A DNA stretch of 8,583 bases from the NCBI GenBank assembly GCA_949747935.1, contig CATKHE010000211.1:1-8583 (forward strand), read 5' to 3'. The position numbers and the translations under genes are program-made. The notes under the pieces are model-generated. The model searched no databases and had not been told where the DNA came from. It saw only the letters and a program-made list of their open reading frames with translations. Positions 1 through 7,400 of the stretch are shown here, in pieces; within the stretch, counting starts at the first letter, position 1; every line of letters begins with the position of its first letter. Origin of the DNA: an uncultured Eubacteriales bacterium (GTDB lineage Bacteria; Bacillota_A; Clostridia; Oscillospirales; Oscillospiraceae).

Positions 1-1415
1 ATTTCGGCCATCTCCTTGGTCTCCGGCAGAATCCACCGGGAGGGGATTCCGTAGGCGGGCTCGATGGTCTCGATGCCGTCGATCTCCCCGGCGGGGTTGG
101 AGGGCTCCAGCGCCAGGTAGTAGTCCACCAGAATCTCGCCCCGGGCCACCTCCTCTCCCTTGATCTTCACCACATACTGGTTTGTGCCCAGAGCGGAGGA
201 GTCATGGAGGCGGATGGAGGGGATGACGAAGCCCATATCCTGGGCGTACTGCCGGCGGAAGATGACAATGCGGCTGATCAGCTTTCCGCCGCTGCTCTCG
301 TCCACCAGGGGGATCAGGCTGTAGCCGAACTCCATCTCAATGGGGTCCACAGTAAGCAGCCCATAGACATTGTTGATATCCTTGTAGTAGTCAGTCTCGC
401 TGGGGACGGCCGACAGGTCCGGCTCCACCGCCATCTCAGGCTGAGCCAGCTCGGCGGCCTCCCGCTGCTCCAGACGACCGTTCATCAGATAGCCGAAGAT
501 GGCCAGAGCCACGCCCACCACCAGCAGTGGGAGGGTGGGCGTACCGGGGATCAGCCCCAGGATAATCAGCACCGCACCGGCGGTGAGAATGGCTCGGGGC
601 TGCCGGGCAAACTGGTTGATTACGTCGGTATTCAGGGAGCCGTCGGACACCGACCGGGTGACGATCATGCCGGTGGCGGTGGAGATCATCAAAGCAGGGA
701 GCTGAGAGACCAGGCCGTCGCCGATGGTGGCGATGGAGTAGGTCTGGGCCACGGTGCCCAAATCGCCCACGCCATTGATCGAGCCGATGATAATGCCGCC
801 GATCAGGTTGATGGCCGTAATGATCAGCGACATGGTAGCGTCGCCCTTGACGATCTTGGTGGCACCGTCCATGGCGCCGTAAAAGTCAGCCTCCCGCTGG
901 ATCTTGCTCCGGCGCTCACGGGCCTGCTGCTCGTTGATTAGACCGGAGGACAGATCGGCGTCGATGGCCATCTGCTTGCCGGGCATAGCGTCCAAGGTGA
1001 AGCGGGCGGCCACCTCGGCCACGCGCTCCGCGCCCTTGGTAATCACGATAAACTGCACCAGCACGATGATAAAGAAGATGATAATGCCCAGCACGATGTT
1101 CCCCTGAGTAATCAAGTTGCCGAAGGTCTGAATCACCGGTGTGCCGGGGACGCCGTTACCCTTGAAGCCCAGGATGGCCCGGGTGGTGGATACGTTCAGA
1201 CCCAGCCGGAACAGAGTGGTAATCAGCAGCAGCGAGGGAAAAATAGAGAACTCCAGCGCCTCGGAAATTGTCATGGTGATCATCAGAATCACGATGGACA
1301 GAGAGATGTTCGCAATGATTAATATATCAAGCAAGCTCTCATGCAGGGGGACAATCAGGAACAGAACGATGACCACTACCATAAGGGCTATGCTGTTTTG
1401 AAAAATACGCCGCAT
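1..1415 (-). CDS. flhA: FlhA, flagellar type III export gate protein (partial, C-terminal part beyond the left edge)
   Basis: FlhA is the large inner-membrane protein of the flagellar type III export apparatus. It forms a nonameric ring that couples the proton motive force to export and docks substrates and chaperones through its cytoplasmic domain. I translated 471 codons with no stop. They hold a hydrophobic N-terminal half with several membrane helices, the FHIPEP-family signature RLGLNVSTTR (about residues 70-79), the conserved loop MPGKQMAIDADL (about 144-155), a KGDA motif (about 190-193), then the start of the soluble domain from about residue 325, including PAYGIPSRWI (about 453-462). 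The family is usually near 680-700 residues, so roughly the last 210 are missing here. The start is the ATG at 1413-1415, preceded by AGGAAAGG at 8 bases. The ATG at 1421-1423 touches that ribosome site and opens only 11 codons. Last gene of the visible run, 56 bases after flhB. KGDA is followed by TMS where I would expect IAG. Confidence 0.96.
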   Translation of the reverse strand, partial: MRRIFQNSIALMVVVIVLFLIVPLHESLLDILIIANISLSIVILMITMTISEALEFSIFPSLLLITTLFRLGLNVSTTRAILGFKGNGVPGTPVIQTFGNLITQGNIVLGIIIFFIIVLVQFIVITKGAERVAEVAARFTLDAMPGKQMAIDADLSSGLINEQQARERRSKIQREADFYGAMDGATKIVKGDATMSLIITAINLIGGIIIGSINGVGDLGTVAQTYSIATIGDGLVSQLPALMISTATGMIVTRSVSDGSLNTDVINQFARQPRAILTAGAVLIILGLIPGTPTLPLLVVGVALAIFGYLMNGRLEQREAAELAQPEMAVEPDLSAVPSETDYYKDINNVYGLLTVDPIEMEFGYSLIPLVDESSGGKLISRIVIFRRQYAQDMGFVIPSIRLHDSSALGTNQYVVKIKGEEVARGEILVDYYLALEPSNPAGEIDGIETIEPAYGIPSRWILPETKEMAE

Positions 1416-1423
1416 GGTGTCAT

Positions 1424-1431
1424 CCTTTCCT
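1424..1431 (-). promoter_or_regulatory. Ribosome binding site of flhA
   Basis: The minus strand reads AGGAAAGG here, 8 bases before the ATG at 1413-1415. It decides the flhA start: the nearer ATG at 1421-1423 abuts this element with no spacer and leads to a stop after 11 codons. Confidence 0.75.
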
Positions 1432-1471
1432 GAAAACTATCAAAACGCCCATTAGGGCCTGATTTTCGGCT

Positions 1472-2536
1472 TTATGGGACCTCTCGGTCCAACTTGAGGA
1501 CATAGACCAGAATCTCGGCCACCGGGCCGTAAAGCTCAGGGGGGATCTCCTGATCCAGCTTTGTGGAGGCGTAAAGGGAGCGGGCCAGAGGGACATTCTC
1601 CACCACATAGACCTGGTGCTCCTCCGCCACCTTGACAATGCGCAGGGCCAGCTCATCCATGCCCTTGGCCAGCACCACCGGGGCCATGTCCCGGTCGGGC
1701 TTGTAGCGCAGGGCCACCGCGAAGTGGGTGGGGTTACGGATGACCACGTCAGCCTCAGGCACCTGCTGCATCATGCGCTGCTGGGCCCGTTGCCGCTGGA
1801 TCTGCTTGATCTTGCCCTTGACCTGGGGATCACCCTCGGTCTGCTTGTACTCCTCCTTGATCTCCTGCTTGGACATCTTCAGCTGACGCTCATAGTCCCA
1901 CCACTGATATAGGTAGTCAAAGAAGGCCAGGGCCGTAAACGCAATAGCGATCTGAAAGACCAGCGCAACGATCTCCTTGAACAGAATGCCGCAGGATTGG
2001 CTCAGCTCCATATCCAGAAACCGGGCAAAGCCCTGGGCCGCCCCCTGGAAATAGTTATAAATCAAGACCAGCAGAATGGTAATTTTTAAAATACCTTTCA
2101 GCGCCTCAATCACGCTGCGCAGGGAAAACAGCCGCTTAATTCCCTGGAGGGGGCTCAGCCGACTGAACTTCGGCCGGATGGATTCGCCAGCCACCAGCAT
2201 TTTAGTCTGGAAGAAGGTCACGCCTATGGCCAGGAGGGCAGTAACCGCCAGAAATGGCCCGGCCATGACGACAAAACTCAGCACAAAGGTTTTGAACAGC
2301 TCCTTGAAGGTTCCGGCGAGCATTCCGGCGGTGCCCGCGGCCGCGTATTCAAAGCAGAGTGACAGCAAGTCCTTGATCTGTCCCAGGAGGACGCCGCCCA
2401 TGACCTGAATCATAAACAGACTTCCGATCAGGGTCGCCACGGCCACGGCGTCTTTGCTCATCAGGACGTTTCCCTTTTTTCGTTCGTCCCTTCGCTTTTT
2501 TGGCGTTGCTTTTTCGGTTTTGGAGTCGCCGGCCAT
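1472..2536 (-). CDS. flhB: FlhB, flagellar export apparatus substrate-specificity switch
   Basis: FlhB is an inner-membrane protein of the export gate. Its cytoplasmic domain cleaves itself at an NPTH motif, which switches export from rod/hook to filament substrates. The 354-residue product has the family's usual length. It opens with the charged segment KTEKATPKKRRDERKKG (residues 6-22) followed by SKD, a typical FlhB start, then four hydrophobic segments (roughly 30-55, 85-110, 140-165, 185-210), a basic linker, and the cleavage motif N268-P269-T270-H271 inside VVIRNPTHFAVAL. The conserved LARSLY segment follows (about 318-322), and the protein ends shortly after. Cleavage should fall between N268 and P269. 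The start ATG is preceded by a GGGGGGA ribosome site 7 bases upstream, and the gene begins 38 bases after fliR. It is separate from fliR, unlike the FliR-FlhB fusions of some clostridia. Confidence 0.97.
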   Translation of the reverse strand: MAGDSKTEKATPKKRRDERKKGNVLMSKDAVAVATLIGSLFMIQVMGGVLLGQIKDLLSLCFEYAAAGTAGMLAGTFKELFKTFVLSFVVMAGPFLAVTALLAIGVTFFQTKMLVAGESIRPKFSRLSPLQGIKRLFSLRSVIEALKGILKITILLVLIYNYFQGAAQGFARFLDMELSQSCGILFKEIVALVFQIAIAFTALAFFDYLYQWWDYERQLKMSKQEIKEEYKQTEGDPQVKGKIKQIQRQRAQQRMMQQVPEADVVIRNPTHFAVALRYKPDRDMAPVVLAKGMDELALRIVKVAEEHQVYVVENVPLARSLYASTKLDQEIPPELYGPVAEILVYVLKLDREVP

Positions 2537-2574
2537 GGATTCATCCCCCCTTTGTCAGCCCGTGTTCACTTGGG

Positions 2575-3339
2575 TCAGCCCGACATCAGGGGCAGGACTT
2601 GCTGGAGAGCCAGCAGCATCTTCATCTCGGCCTCCAGTAAAAACTCGCCGAAAGGGACCAGCATAAACATAATCAGCACCAGACCGATAATCACCTTCAG
2701 CTCGATGTTAATGGCGAACACGTTGATTTGGGGGATCACCTTCATCAGAATGCCCATCCCCACCTGTCCCAGCAGCTCCGCCGCCAGGATTGGCATACAC
2801 AGCTTAATGCCCAGGATGGTGCAGTCAAGAAAAATCTGAATCATGCCCGCATAAAACTGCTCGCCCAAGGCCACTGTCCCAAATGGGACCACCAGTCCGG
2901 ATGTAGCCATAATGCGGATCAAGGTGTGGTGTCCGTTGGCCGCGAAAAACAGCATGGACATCAGTACATTGAGCAGCGTGGAGGTGGCCGTCACCTGAAT
3001 GCCGGAGGCGGGGTCATAGGTGGAGGCCATGGACAGACCCATCTGCATGTCTATTATGGAGCCTGCCATAACCGGAATATAGAAAAACAGGTTCATGACA
3101 AGGCCCAGCGCATAACCCACAAACAGCTCCATCAGGAATACCAGGGCCATTCCCAGCAGTGTGTCCGGCATTTCCACCCGCAAGGGGGTCACGGCGAAGA
3201 CACTCAGGGAGAGCAGCAGGATAAACCCCGCCTTGATGATACTGGGGACACCCCGCCGGCCCAAAAGCGGATTGAACGCCACACAACCCGTCATCCGGGC
3301 TGTAATCAGCAGAAACAGGGTGAGCGCGTTCCATTCCAT
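2575..3339 (-). CDS. fliR: FliR, flagellar export gate membrane protein
   Basis: FliR is a polytopic inner-membrane protein that assembles with five FliP and four FliQ subunits into the export gate at the centre of the basal body. The 254-residue product has the usual family length and consists of a series of long hydrophobic helices. Recognisable family landmarks are RMTGCVAFNPLLG near the N-terminus (about residues 15-27), the MQMGLSMASTYDP segment (about 97-109, the conserved MxxGxxMAxxxDP pattern), and PQINVFAI (about 203-210). The start ATG at 3337-3339 has an AGAGGAGG ribosome site 8 bases upstream. It lies 24 bases after the fliQ stop and 38 bases before the flhB start, as expected of one transcript. 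Confidence 0.96.
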   Translation of the reverse strand: MEWNALTLFLLITARMTGCVAFNPLLGRRGVPSIIKAGFILLLSLSVFAVTPLRVEMPDTLLGMALVFLMELFVGYALGLVMNLFFYIPVMAGSIIDMQMGLSMASTYDPASGIQVTATSTLLNVLMSMLFFAANGHHTLIRIMATSGLVVPFGTVALGEQFYAGMIQIFLDCTILGIKLCMPILAAELLGQVGMGILMKVIPQINVFAINIELKVIIGLVLIMFMLVPFGEFLLEAEMKMLLALQQVLPLMSG

Positions 3340-3363
3340 AGAGCGGTCCTCCTCTCACCCCGG

Positions 3364-3627
3364 TCAGCGTGCGGCCATCAGCTCAAAGACCCCCCTGGCA
3401 TAGTCCAGCAGTGTCTCCATCATCCATCCCCCTCCAACGAGAAGGACCAGAATCACTACGATAAGCTTCAGGATAAAACCCAGTGTCTGCTCATGGATCT
3501 GTGTGACCGCCTGGAAAATGGCCATCAGCACGCCCACCATCATACTTAGAATCAGCATGGGTCCGCCCAGCTTGATGGCGACCCATACCCCCTCCCGCAT
3601 GACTTGAATCACTAAACTTGTATCCAT
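3364..3627 (-). CDS. fliQ: FliQ, flagellar export gate membrane protein
   Basis: FliQ is a small inner-membrane subunit of the export gate. The 87-residue product matches the family size (about 89) and has two hydrophobic helices (about residues 15-40 and 50-70) separated by the family signature AVTQIHEQTLGFILKL (about 40-55). The gene starts only 9 bases after the fliP stop codon. Its ribosome site (TAAGGAGG) includes the fliP TAA stop, so translation of the two is probably coupled. This would suit two subunits of the same complex. Confidence 0.96.
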   Translation of the reverse strand: MDTSLVIQVMREGVWVAIKLGGPMLILSMMVGVLMAIFQAVTQIHEQTLGFILKLIVVILVLLVGGGWMMETLLDYARGVFELMAAR

Positions 3628-3631
3628 GCGG

Positions 3632-3639
3632 CCTCCTTA
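3632..3639 (-). promoter_or_regulatory. fliQ ribosome binding site overlapping the fliP stop
   Basis: The minus strand reads TAAGGAGG, in which TAA is the stop of fliP and AAGGAGG is a near-perfect Shine-Dalgarno sequence. Only 4 bases separate it from the fliQ ATG, a tight spacing. Ribosomes finishing fliP would end on the fliQ entry site. Confidence 0.7.
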
Positions 3640-4311
3640 CCCGAACCCGAAGCCCCGCGCCAGCGTGGAGAAGAGCAGCTGCCACCCGTCCAGCAGGATA
3701 AACAGCAGGAGCTTAAAGGGCGTGGAGATCATGGAGGGTGGAAGCATCACCATGCCCATGGACATCAGGGTGGAGGCCACCACCATATCAATGAGCATGA
3801 AGGGGATATAAAGCAGGAATCCGATGATAAAGGCCTGCTTTAACTCGCTGGTGATAAAGGCTGGAATGACCACCACCATGGACAGGCTTTCGGCCTCCGT
3901 CTCGTTCTCCGGCAGGGAGGTACCCGACATATTGCAGTACAGCTCCAGGCTCTGAGGCTCCACCCAGTGCAGCATGAACCGCTTTAACGGGACCTGCGCC
4001 CGCTGGAAAAATTCCTCCTGTGTAATCTGCTCCTCCTGATAGGGCTGGAGGGCCTCTTCATTGACCTCGGCGAGGGTCGGACTCATAGTGAACAGGGTCA
4101 GAATGATGGCCATGCCCACAAGCACCATGTTGGGCGGGGTCTGCTGGGTGCCCATGGCGTTGCGTAGGAAGGAGAACACCACCACATAGCGGGTGAAGGA
4201 GGTCATCATGACGATCAGCGAGGGCAGGAGCATCATGATCGTGGTGAACAGCAGGATCTCCAGTGTCTGTACGCTGTCGCCATTTACATTAATCAGCGCG
4301 TCAGTCGGCAT
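3637..4311 (-). CDS. fliP: FliP, flagellar export gate membrane protein (no signal peptide)
   Basis: FliP forms the pentameric core of the flagellar export gate in the inner membrane. The 224-residue product carries the FliP hallmarks: MMTSFTRYVVVFSFLRNAMG (about residues 35-54), GTQQTPPN just after, a periplasmic loop, the VVVIPAFITSELKQAF segment (about 146-161), IDMVVASTLMSMGMVMLPP (about 174-192), and a C-terminal LLLFILLDGW. Enterobacterial FliP is about 245 residues because of a cleaved signal peptide. Here the frame is closed by an in-frame TGA three codons before the ATG, so no signal peptide can be added upstream. The short form is known from Bacillus. A GAGGTGAGG ribosome site lies just upstream, and the gene starts 29 bases after fliO. 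Confidence 0.97.
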   Translation of the reverse strand: MPTDALINVNGDSVQTLEILLFTTIMMLLPSLIVMMTSFTRYVVVFSFLRNAMGTQQTPPNMVLVGMAIILTLFTMSPTLAEVNEEALQPYQEEQITQEEFFQRAQVPLKRFMLHWVEPQSLELYCNMSGTSLPENETEAESLSMVVVIPAFITSELKQAFIIGFLLYIPFMLIDMVVASTLMSMGMVMLPPSMISTPFKLLLFILLDGWQLLFSTLARGFGFG

Positions 4312-4340
4312 TCTTCCTCACCTCGTTTCATGGCCGGCGC

Positions 4341-4709
4341 TCACTTCTTCTCTCTCAGCCGCTGCAGCAGGGCGAGGAACTCCGGGGGACGCTTCTCTTC
4401 CGGGCCGCCCGGAGACGCCGGGGTCTCCCACTCCTCCCCCTCCTCACGGGTGAGCTCCGCCAGCAGGGTCAGCCCCCCCGGGGCGCTGCCCAGCAGCAGA
4501 TACCGCCCGCCGGCCCGGACCAGGAGAATCGCCTGGTCCTTTCCCAGGCCGGTCCGGTCCAGCACCTCGATGCGGCGGCCTCCCCCCAGGCCGGCGAAGC
4601 CGCCGCCCAGGTTTCTGCCCGCCCAGCGGGTGAAGAGGAAGGCTCCTGTCAGCACCAGAAGGACGACGGCCAGCATGCCGAGTACGGAGAGGATCTGGGG
4701 AATTGGCAT
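4341..4709 (-). CDS. fliO: FliO (FliZ) family flagellar assembly protein
   Basis: FliO is a small membrane protein that helps FliP assemble into the export gate. The 122-residue product has one N-terminal transmembrane helix (about residues 6-27), a glycine-rich stretch (about 31-44), a short beta-rich segment with RRIEVLDRTGLGKDQAILLV (about 45-64) and GGRYLLLGSAPGG (about 67-79), which fits the FliO fold, then a charged, proline-containing tail. Sequence conservation in this family is low, so the call rests on the single helix, the GRRIEVLDR-type strand and the position directly before fliP. Its ATG follows the cheY stop after a single base (TGATATG), with only a weak GGGCGAG ribosome site, so translation is likely coupled to cheY. 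Confidence 0.9.
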   Translation of the reverse strand: MPIPQILSVLGMLAVVLLVLTGAFLFTRWAGRNLGGGFAGLGGGRRIEVLDRTGLGKDQAILLVRAGGRYLLLGSAPGGLTLLAELTREEGEEWETPASPGGPEEKRPPEFLALLQRLREKK

Positions 4710-4713
4710 ATCA
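4707..4713 (-). other. cheY stop / fliO start junction (TGATATG)
   Basis: The cheY TGA stop and the fliO ATG are one base apart on the minus strand. The only ribosome-site-like sequence is GGGCGAG at 4717-4723, inside the end of cheY, which is weak. This arrangement suggests fliO is translated mainly by ribosomes that have just finished cheY. Confidence 0.6.
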
Positions 4714-5076
4714 GGGCTCGCCCACGATGGAGGTCACGGTCTTCAGCACGCGCTCGGGCTTGAAGGGCTTGACAATAAAGTCCTTGGCGCCGGAACGGAT
4801 CGCGTCGATGACCATGGTCTCCTGTCCCATGGCGGAACACATAACCACGTTGGCATTGGGGTCGGCGGCGCGAATGGCCTTCAAGGCCTCCAGACCGTCC
4901 ATGTTGGGCATGGTGATGTCCATGAGCACCAGATCTGGCTTGAGCTCATTGTACTTCTCCACAGCCATAGCGCCGTCCTCCGCCTCGTGGAGGTCCGTGT
5001 AACCGGCCTTGCTCAGGGTATCCTTGATTACCTTGCGCATAAAAGCGGCGTCGTCAACCATCATAATCTTAGCCAT
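4711..5076 (-). CDS. cheY: CheY, chemotaxis response regulator
   Basis: CheY is the single-domain response regulator that is phosphorylated by CheA and binds the flagellar switch. The 121-residue product is a complete receiver domain with nothing attached. The expected residues are present: acidic pair D8-D9, phosphoacceptor D53 (in LVLMDITMP), S81 at the switch Ser/Thr position, F100 at the aromatic switch position (where enteric CheY has tyrosine) and K103 in FIVKPF. The segments VDDAAFMRKVIKD and MCSAMGQETMVIDAI are very close to Bacillus CheY. It sits between the switch phosphatase fliY and the export genes, the usual Gram-positive position. A GGATGG/AAAGGA ribosome site lies about 7-10 bases before the ATG. 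The 66-base leader is unusually AT-rich for this region. Confidence 0.97.
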   Translation of the reverse strand: MAKIMMVDDAAFMRKVIKDTLSKAGYTDLHEAEDGAMAVEKYNELKPDLVLMDITMPNMDGLEALKAIRAADPNANVVMCSAMGQETMVIDAIRSGAKDFIVKPFKPERVLKTVTSIVGEP

Positions 5077-5142
5077 AAGTGAACCATCCTTTTTTCAATA
5101 TTACTTGTTTTTGTATATGGAAGAGCCTGTATCTTCAAGGCA
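5077..5142 (-). promoter_or_regulatory. AT-rich leader before cheY, possible weak internal promoter
   Basis: This 66-base gap is 22/66 G+C by my count, far below the GC-rich genes on both sides. On the minus strand it contains TTGAAG and, 15 bases later, TATACA, each matching four of six positions of the sigma-A -35 and -10 boxes, with a spacing shorter than the ideal 17. Further on lies TAATAT, and then the cheY ribosome site. A low-level promoter supplying extra CheY is possible but not shown. The low GC may simply keep the ribosome site free of structure. Confidence 0.25.
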
Positions 5143-6372
5143 TCAGCCTTGGGCCAACTCATTGATGTCGGGCTTTTGGAGAATCTCAGTAATGCGGATG
5201 CCAAAATTATCGTCAATGACCACCACGTCGCCCTTGGCCACGCACTGTCCGTTAACCAGCAGGTCCACCTGGTCGCCGGCCAACTTGTCCAGCACCACCA
5301 GAGATCCCTTTGAGAAGGCCAGAATGTCCTGAATCTTCCGCCGGGTCCGGCCGATTTCCACCGCCACCTCCAAAGAGACGGAGAGGATCAGGTCCAGATT
5401 ATCCTTTTGATCCTGGTTGAGTCTGCTGTCCGCGCTCAGTTCCTTCATCTTAGGCTGGGCGGCGTTGATTACCTTGGGCTCAGGCGGCTGAGGCGGATAC
5501 ATGGGGTAGGGCGGATAGGGATAGGGGTACTGACCCGCCATGGGCGGCTGCCCGTAGGGGGGATAACCGGGATAAACGGGCTGTTCCCCCGGGGCGGCGG
5601 GCATGGGCGGGGCCATAGGCGGAGCCGCAGTGGCCTGCACTCCGGCGGGCTGGGGAGCGGGGGCCGGGGCAGCGGGAGCGCCGCCCGCCATCATCCGCTC
5701 GATCTCCTCCTGGCTCATGGTGGCTCCGCCCTGAGGGGCGGGCGAGGGAGCGGGGGCCGGGGCGGGCTCCTCCTCCACCTCCAGGCCAAAGCCGGCAATC
5801 AGCTCTTTGGCCAGCTCCACCGACATAACGTTCATAAACTCGCTGTCGATCACGTCCTCAATGGTCAGGTTAAAGCGCACCACCACCACAGGGCCATGGG
5901 TGACGGGGAAATGCTCCCGCTTTACCTCGTCCAGGTCGTACATCTCGAAGGACTCAGGGGTGGAGATGTTCACCATCCGGCCCAGCAGGTCGGACAGGGC
6001 GGTGGCGGAGGAACCCATCATCTGGTTCATGACCTCGCACACGGCGCTGATAGACAGCTCATTGAGCTCAAATTCCTCGTCCGGCGTCTCGGTCATCAGC
6101 AGGATGTCGGTAATCGCTCTCACATCGCTGCGCTTGAGCATCATGATGTTGCTGCCCTCCAGGCCGCAGACATACTTAATCTCAACGCCCACCGCCGGCT
6201 CAATCCTGCCCAGAGTAAAGTCCTCCGCGTTGACAACGCTCACCCTTGGGGTGGTGATGTCCACCCGGTGATCCAGCATATTTGACGCCGCGGTGGCCGA
6301 GGAGCCCAAGCTGATGTTCATGATCTCCCCGATGGCGTCTATTTCCATCGGGCTAAAAATAATATCTTCCAT
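5143..6372 (-). CDS. fliY: FliY, flagellar motor switch protein and CheY-P phosphatase (CheC-like domain plus FliN/SpoA domain)
   Basis: FliY is part of the rotor C-ring of Gram-positive flagella and removes phosphate from CheY-P. The 409-residue product has three parts. Residues 1-200 are a CheC-like domain with two complete phosphatase motifs of the form D/S-x3-E-x2-N-x22-P: D12, E16, N19, P42 and S109, E113, N116, P139. Residues 201-300 are a low-complexity linker, first rich in Ala and Pro, then in Pro and Tyr. Residues 305-405 are a FliN/SpoA domain, including EVAVEIGRTRRKIQDIL and VAKGDVVVIDDNFGIRI. The N-terminal LSQDEIDALL-like CheY-docking peptide of Bacillus FliY is missing, but MSQEEIERMMAG occurs in the linker (219-230). 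The start is 20 bases after fliM, with AAAGGAG 9 bases upstream. Often annotated as FliN in clostridia, but the CheC half favours FliY. Confidence 0.96.
   Translation of the reverse strand: MEDIIFSPMEIDAIGEIMNISLGSSATAASNMLDHRVDITTPRVSVVNAEDFTLGRIEPAVGVEIKYVCGLEGSNIMMLKRSDVRAITDILLMTETPDEEFELNELSISAVCEVMNQMMGSSATALSDLLGRMVNISTPESFEMYDLDEVKREHFPVTHGPVVVVRFNLTIEDVIDSEFMNVMSVELAKELIAGFGLEVEEEPAPAPAPSPAPQGGATMSQEEIERMMAGGAPAAPAPAPQPAGVQATAAPPMAPPMPAAPGEQPVYPGYPPYGQPPMAGQYPYPYPPYPMYPPQPPEPKVINAAQPKMKELSADSRLNQDQKDNLDLILSVSLEVAVEIGRTRRKIQDILAFSKGSLVVLDKLAGDQVDLLVNGQCVAKGDVVVIDDNFGIRITEILQKPDINELAQG
5503..5766 (+). other. Cluster of four G-quadruplex-like motifs on the template strand of fliY
   Basis: The plus strand contains four stretches with at least four runs of three or more G and loops of 1-7 bases, at 5503-5527, 5591-5612, 5647-5676 (five runs) and 5735-5766 (six runs). 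They lie opposite the codons for the Pro/Ala/Tyr linker of FliY, where repeated CCN proline codons on the coding strand give G-runs on the other strand. Folding is not shown, and the cluster may be only a by-product of proline coding. Confidence 0.5.
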
Positions 6373-6392
6373 CCAGATTCGCTCCTTTTAGC

Positions 6393-7382
6393 CTACATTT
6401 TTATGTAGGTCTCTCCAATTTTCACGGCCACCTGCTTGTTGCTGGTGCCCATCCGCCCGTCGAACCATCTTCGCCCTCCGATATTCAGAAAAACGGGGGA
6501 GTCCTTCGGCCGCTTGATGTCTACCACGTCGCCGACGTTCAAGTGATACAAATCGCTGAGCAGAATGCGCGTTCTGGCCAGCTCCGCCACAATCTCCAGC
6601 TCGGACTCCCGCAGGGAATCGAAGATCTCCTCGGACTTGTCCTCGCCTGTGGACCGGCGGCTGGTGCTCTTGCTGATCTCTGAAAAAATATTGGTCAGCA
6701 TTTCGCCAGGCAGGCACAGGCTCAGCCGGCCGGTACAGTTGGGAAACTTAATATTGATTCCCACAATCACCACCGTCTCGTCATAGCCGATGAGCTGGAC
6801 CAGGGTGGGGTTCACCTCGGTACGGACATAGGCGAAGCGAATGCTGATGTAGTTCTCCCAGCTGTTGCCCAGGATGGGGATGAGGTCCGCGATCAGGTCC
6901 TCATACATATTCAGCTCCAGGTCGGTCATGTTGTACTCGCTGGACAGACCGGGGTCCGGGTCTCCCTCACCGCCCATCATGCGGTCCAGCATGGACAGCA
7001 CCACCGGCGTGTCCATATGCACCAGGATGGGGTCCTCCCCCTGGAGATGCTCCAGGTCGATCTTGGCCAGGGCCACCACATCGCTCTCGCTCAGCGCGTT
7101 GCCGAACTCATAATACCGCTGCTCCTCCACGCTGTCCACCTCTATTTCGCAGGTGGCGTGGAGCAAGGCGTTGATTCTGGAGTTGATCACCCGTGCGTAG
7201 CTCTCAAAAATGCTGTTGAGCATTTTCAGCCTGTCCTTGGTGAACTTGCGCGGGCTGTAAAAGTCATATTTTCGATATTTTTGCTCCGGCGTTTTCTCCG
7301 CCGGCTTGTCTACGTCCAGCTCGCCGCTTCGGGCCGCGTTGAGCAGGGCGTCTATCTGACTTTGTGATAAGACTTCAGCCAT
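6393..7382 (-). CDS. fliM: FliM, flagellar motor switch protein
   Basis: FliM is the middle layer of the rotor C-ring. It binds CheY-P at its N-terminus, FliG through its middle domain and FliN/FliY through its C-terminal SpoA domain. The 329-residue product starts with the CheY-P-binding peptide VLSQSQIDALL (residues 4-14). A flexible link leads to the CheC-like middle domain (about 38-235), which carries the GGEG motif (137-140) of the FliG-binding loop. The SpoA domain (about 255-329) includes LRESELEIVAELARTRILLSD and ends in GETYIKM. Length and layout match the family. The start ATG (7380-7382) has a GAGGGA ribosome site 5 bases upstream. A strong hairpin lies in the 63-base gap to motB, and fliL, often found in that place, is absent. 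Confidence 0.97.
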   Translation of the reverse strand: MAEVLSQSQIDALLNAARSGELDVDKPAEKTPEQKYRKYDFYSPRKFTKDRLKMLNSIFESYARVINSRINALLHATCEIEVDSVEEQRYYEFGNALSESDVVALAKIDLEHLQGEDPILVHMDTPVVLSMLDRMMGGEGDPDPGLSSEYNMTDLELNMYEDLIADLIPILGNSWENYISIRFAYVRTEVNPTLVQLIGYDETVVIVGINIKFPNCTGRLSLCLPGEMLTNIFSEISKSTSRRSTGEDKSEEIFDSLRESELEIVAELARTRILLSDLYHLNVGDVVDIKRPKDSPVFLNIGGRRWFDGRMGTSNKQVAVKIGETYIKM

Positions 7383-7400
7383 ATCGTTCCCTCATTTTTC

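Noticed and set aside
1447..1458. Small inverted repeat GCCC-ATTA-GGGC after flhB, followed on the minus strand by GTTTTG, resembling a terminator.
   Set aside because: The stem has only 4 base pairs and the T-run is short. flhA follows at once with a good ribosome site, so termination here is unlikely.
2474..2501. Two A AAA AAG slippery heptamers in frame within the first 21 codons of flhB (2495-2501 and 2474-2480).
   Set aside because: They encode the conserved lysine-rich start of FlhB. A -1 shift would end after about 41 more codons, and I see no upstream ribosome-site-like or downstream hairpin stimulator.
2537..2574. Possible FliR-FlhB fusion as known from some clostridia.
   Set aside because: fliR has a clear stop and flhB has its own ribosome site and canonical N-terminus after 38 bases.
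5121..5137. GAAGA...TCTTC inverted repeat downstream of fliY, considered as a terminator or attenuator.
   Set aside because: It is a 5-bp AT-rich stem with no T-run directly after it on the minus strand, too weak to support.
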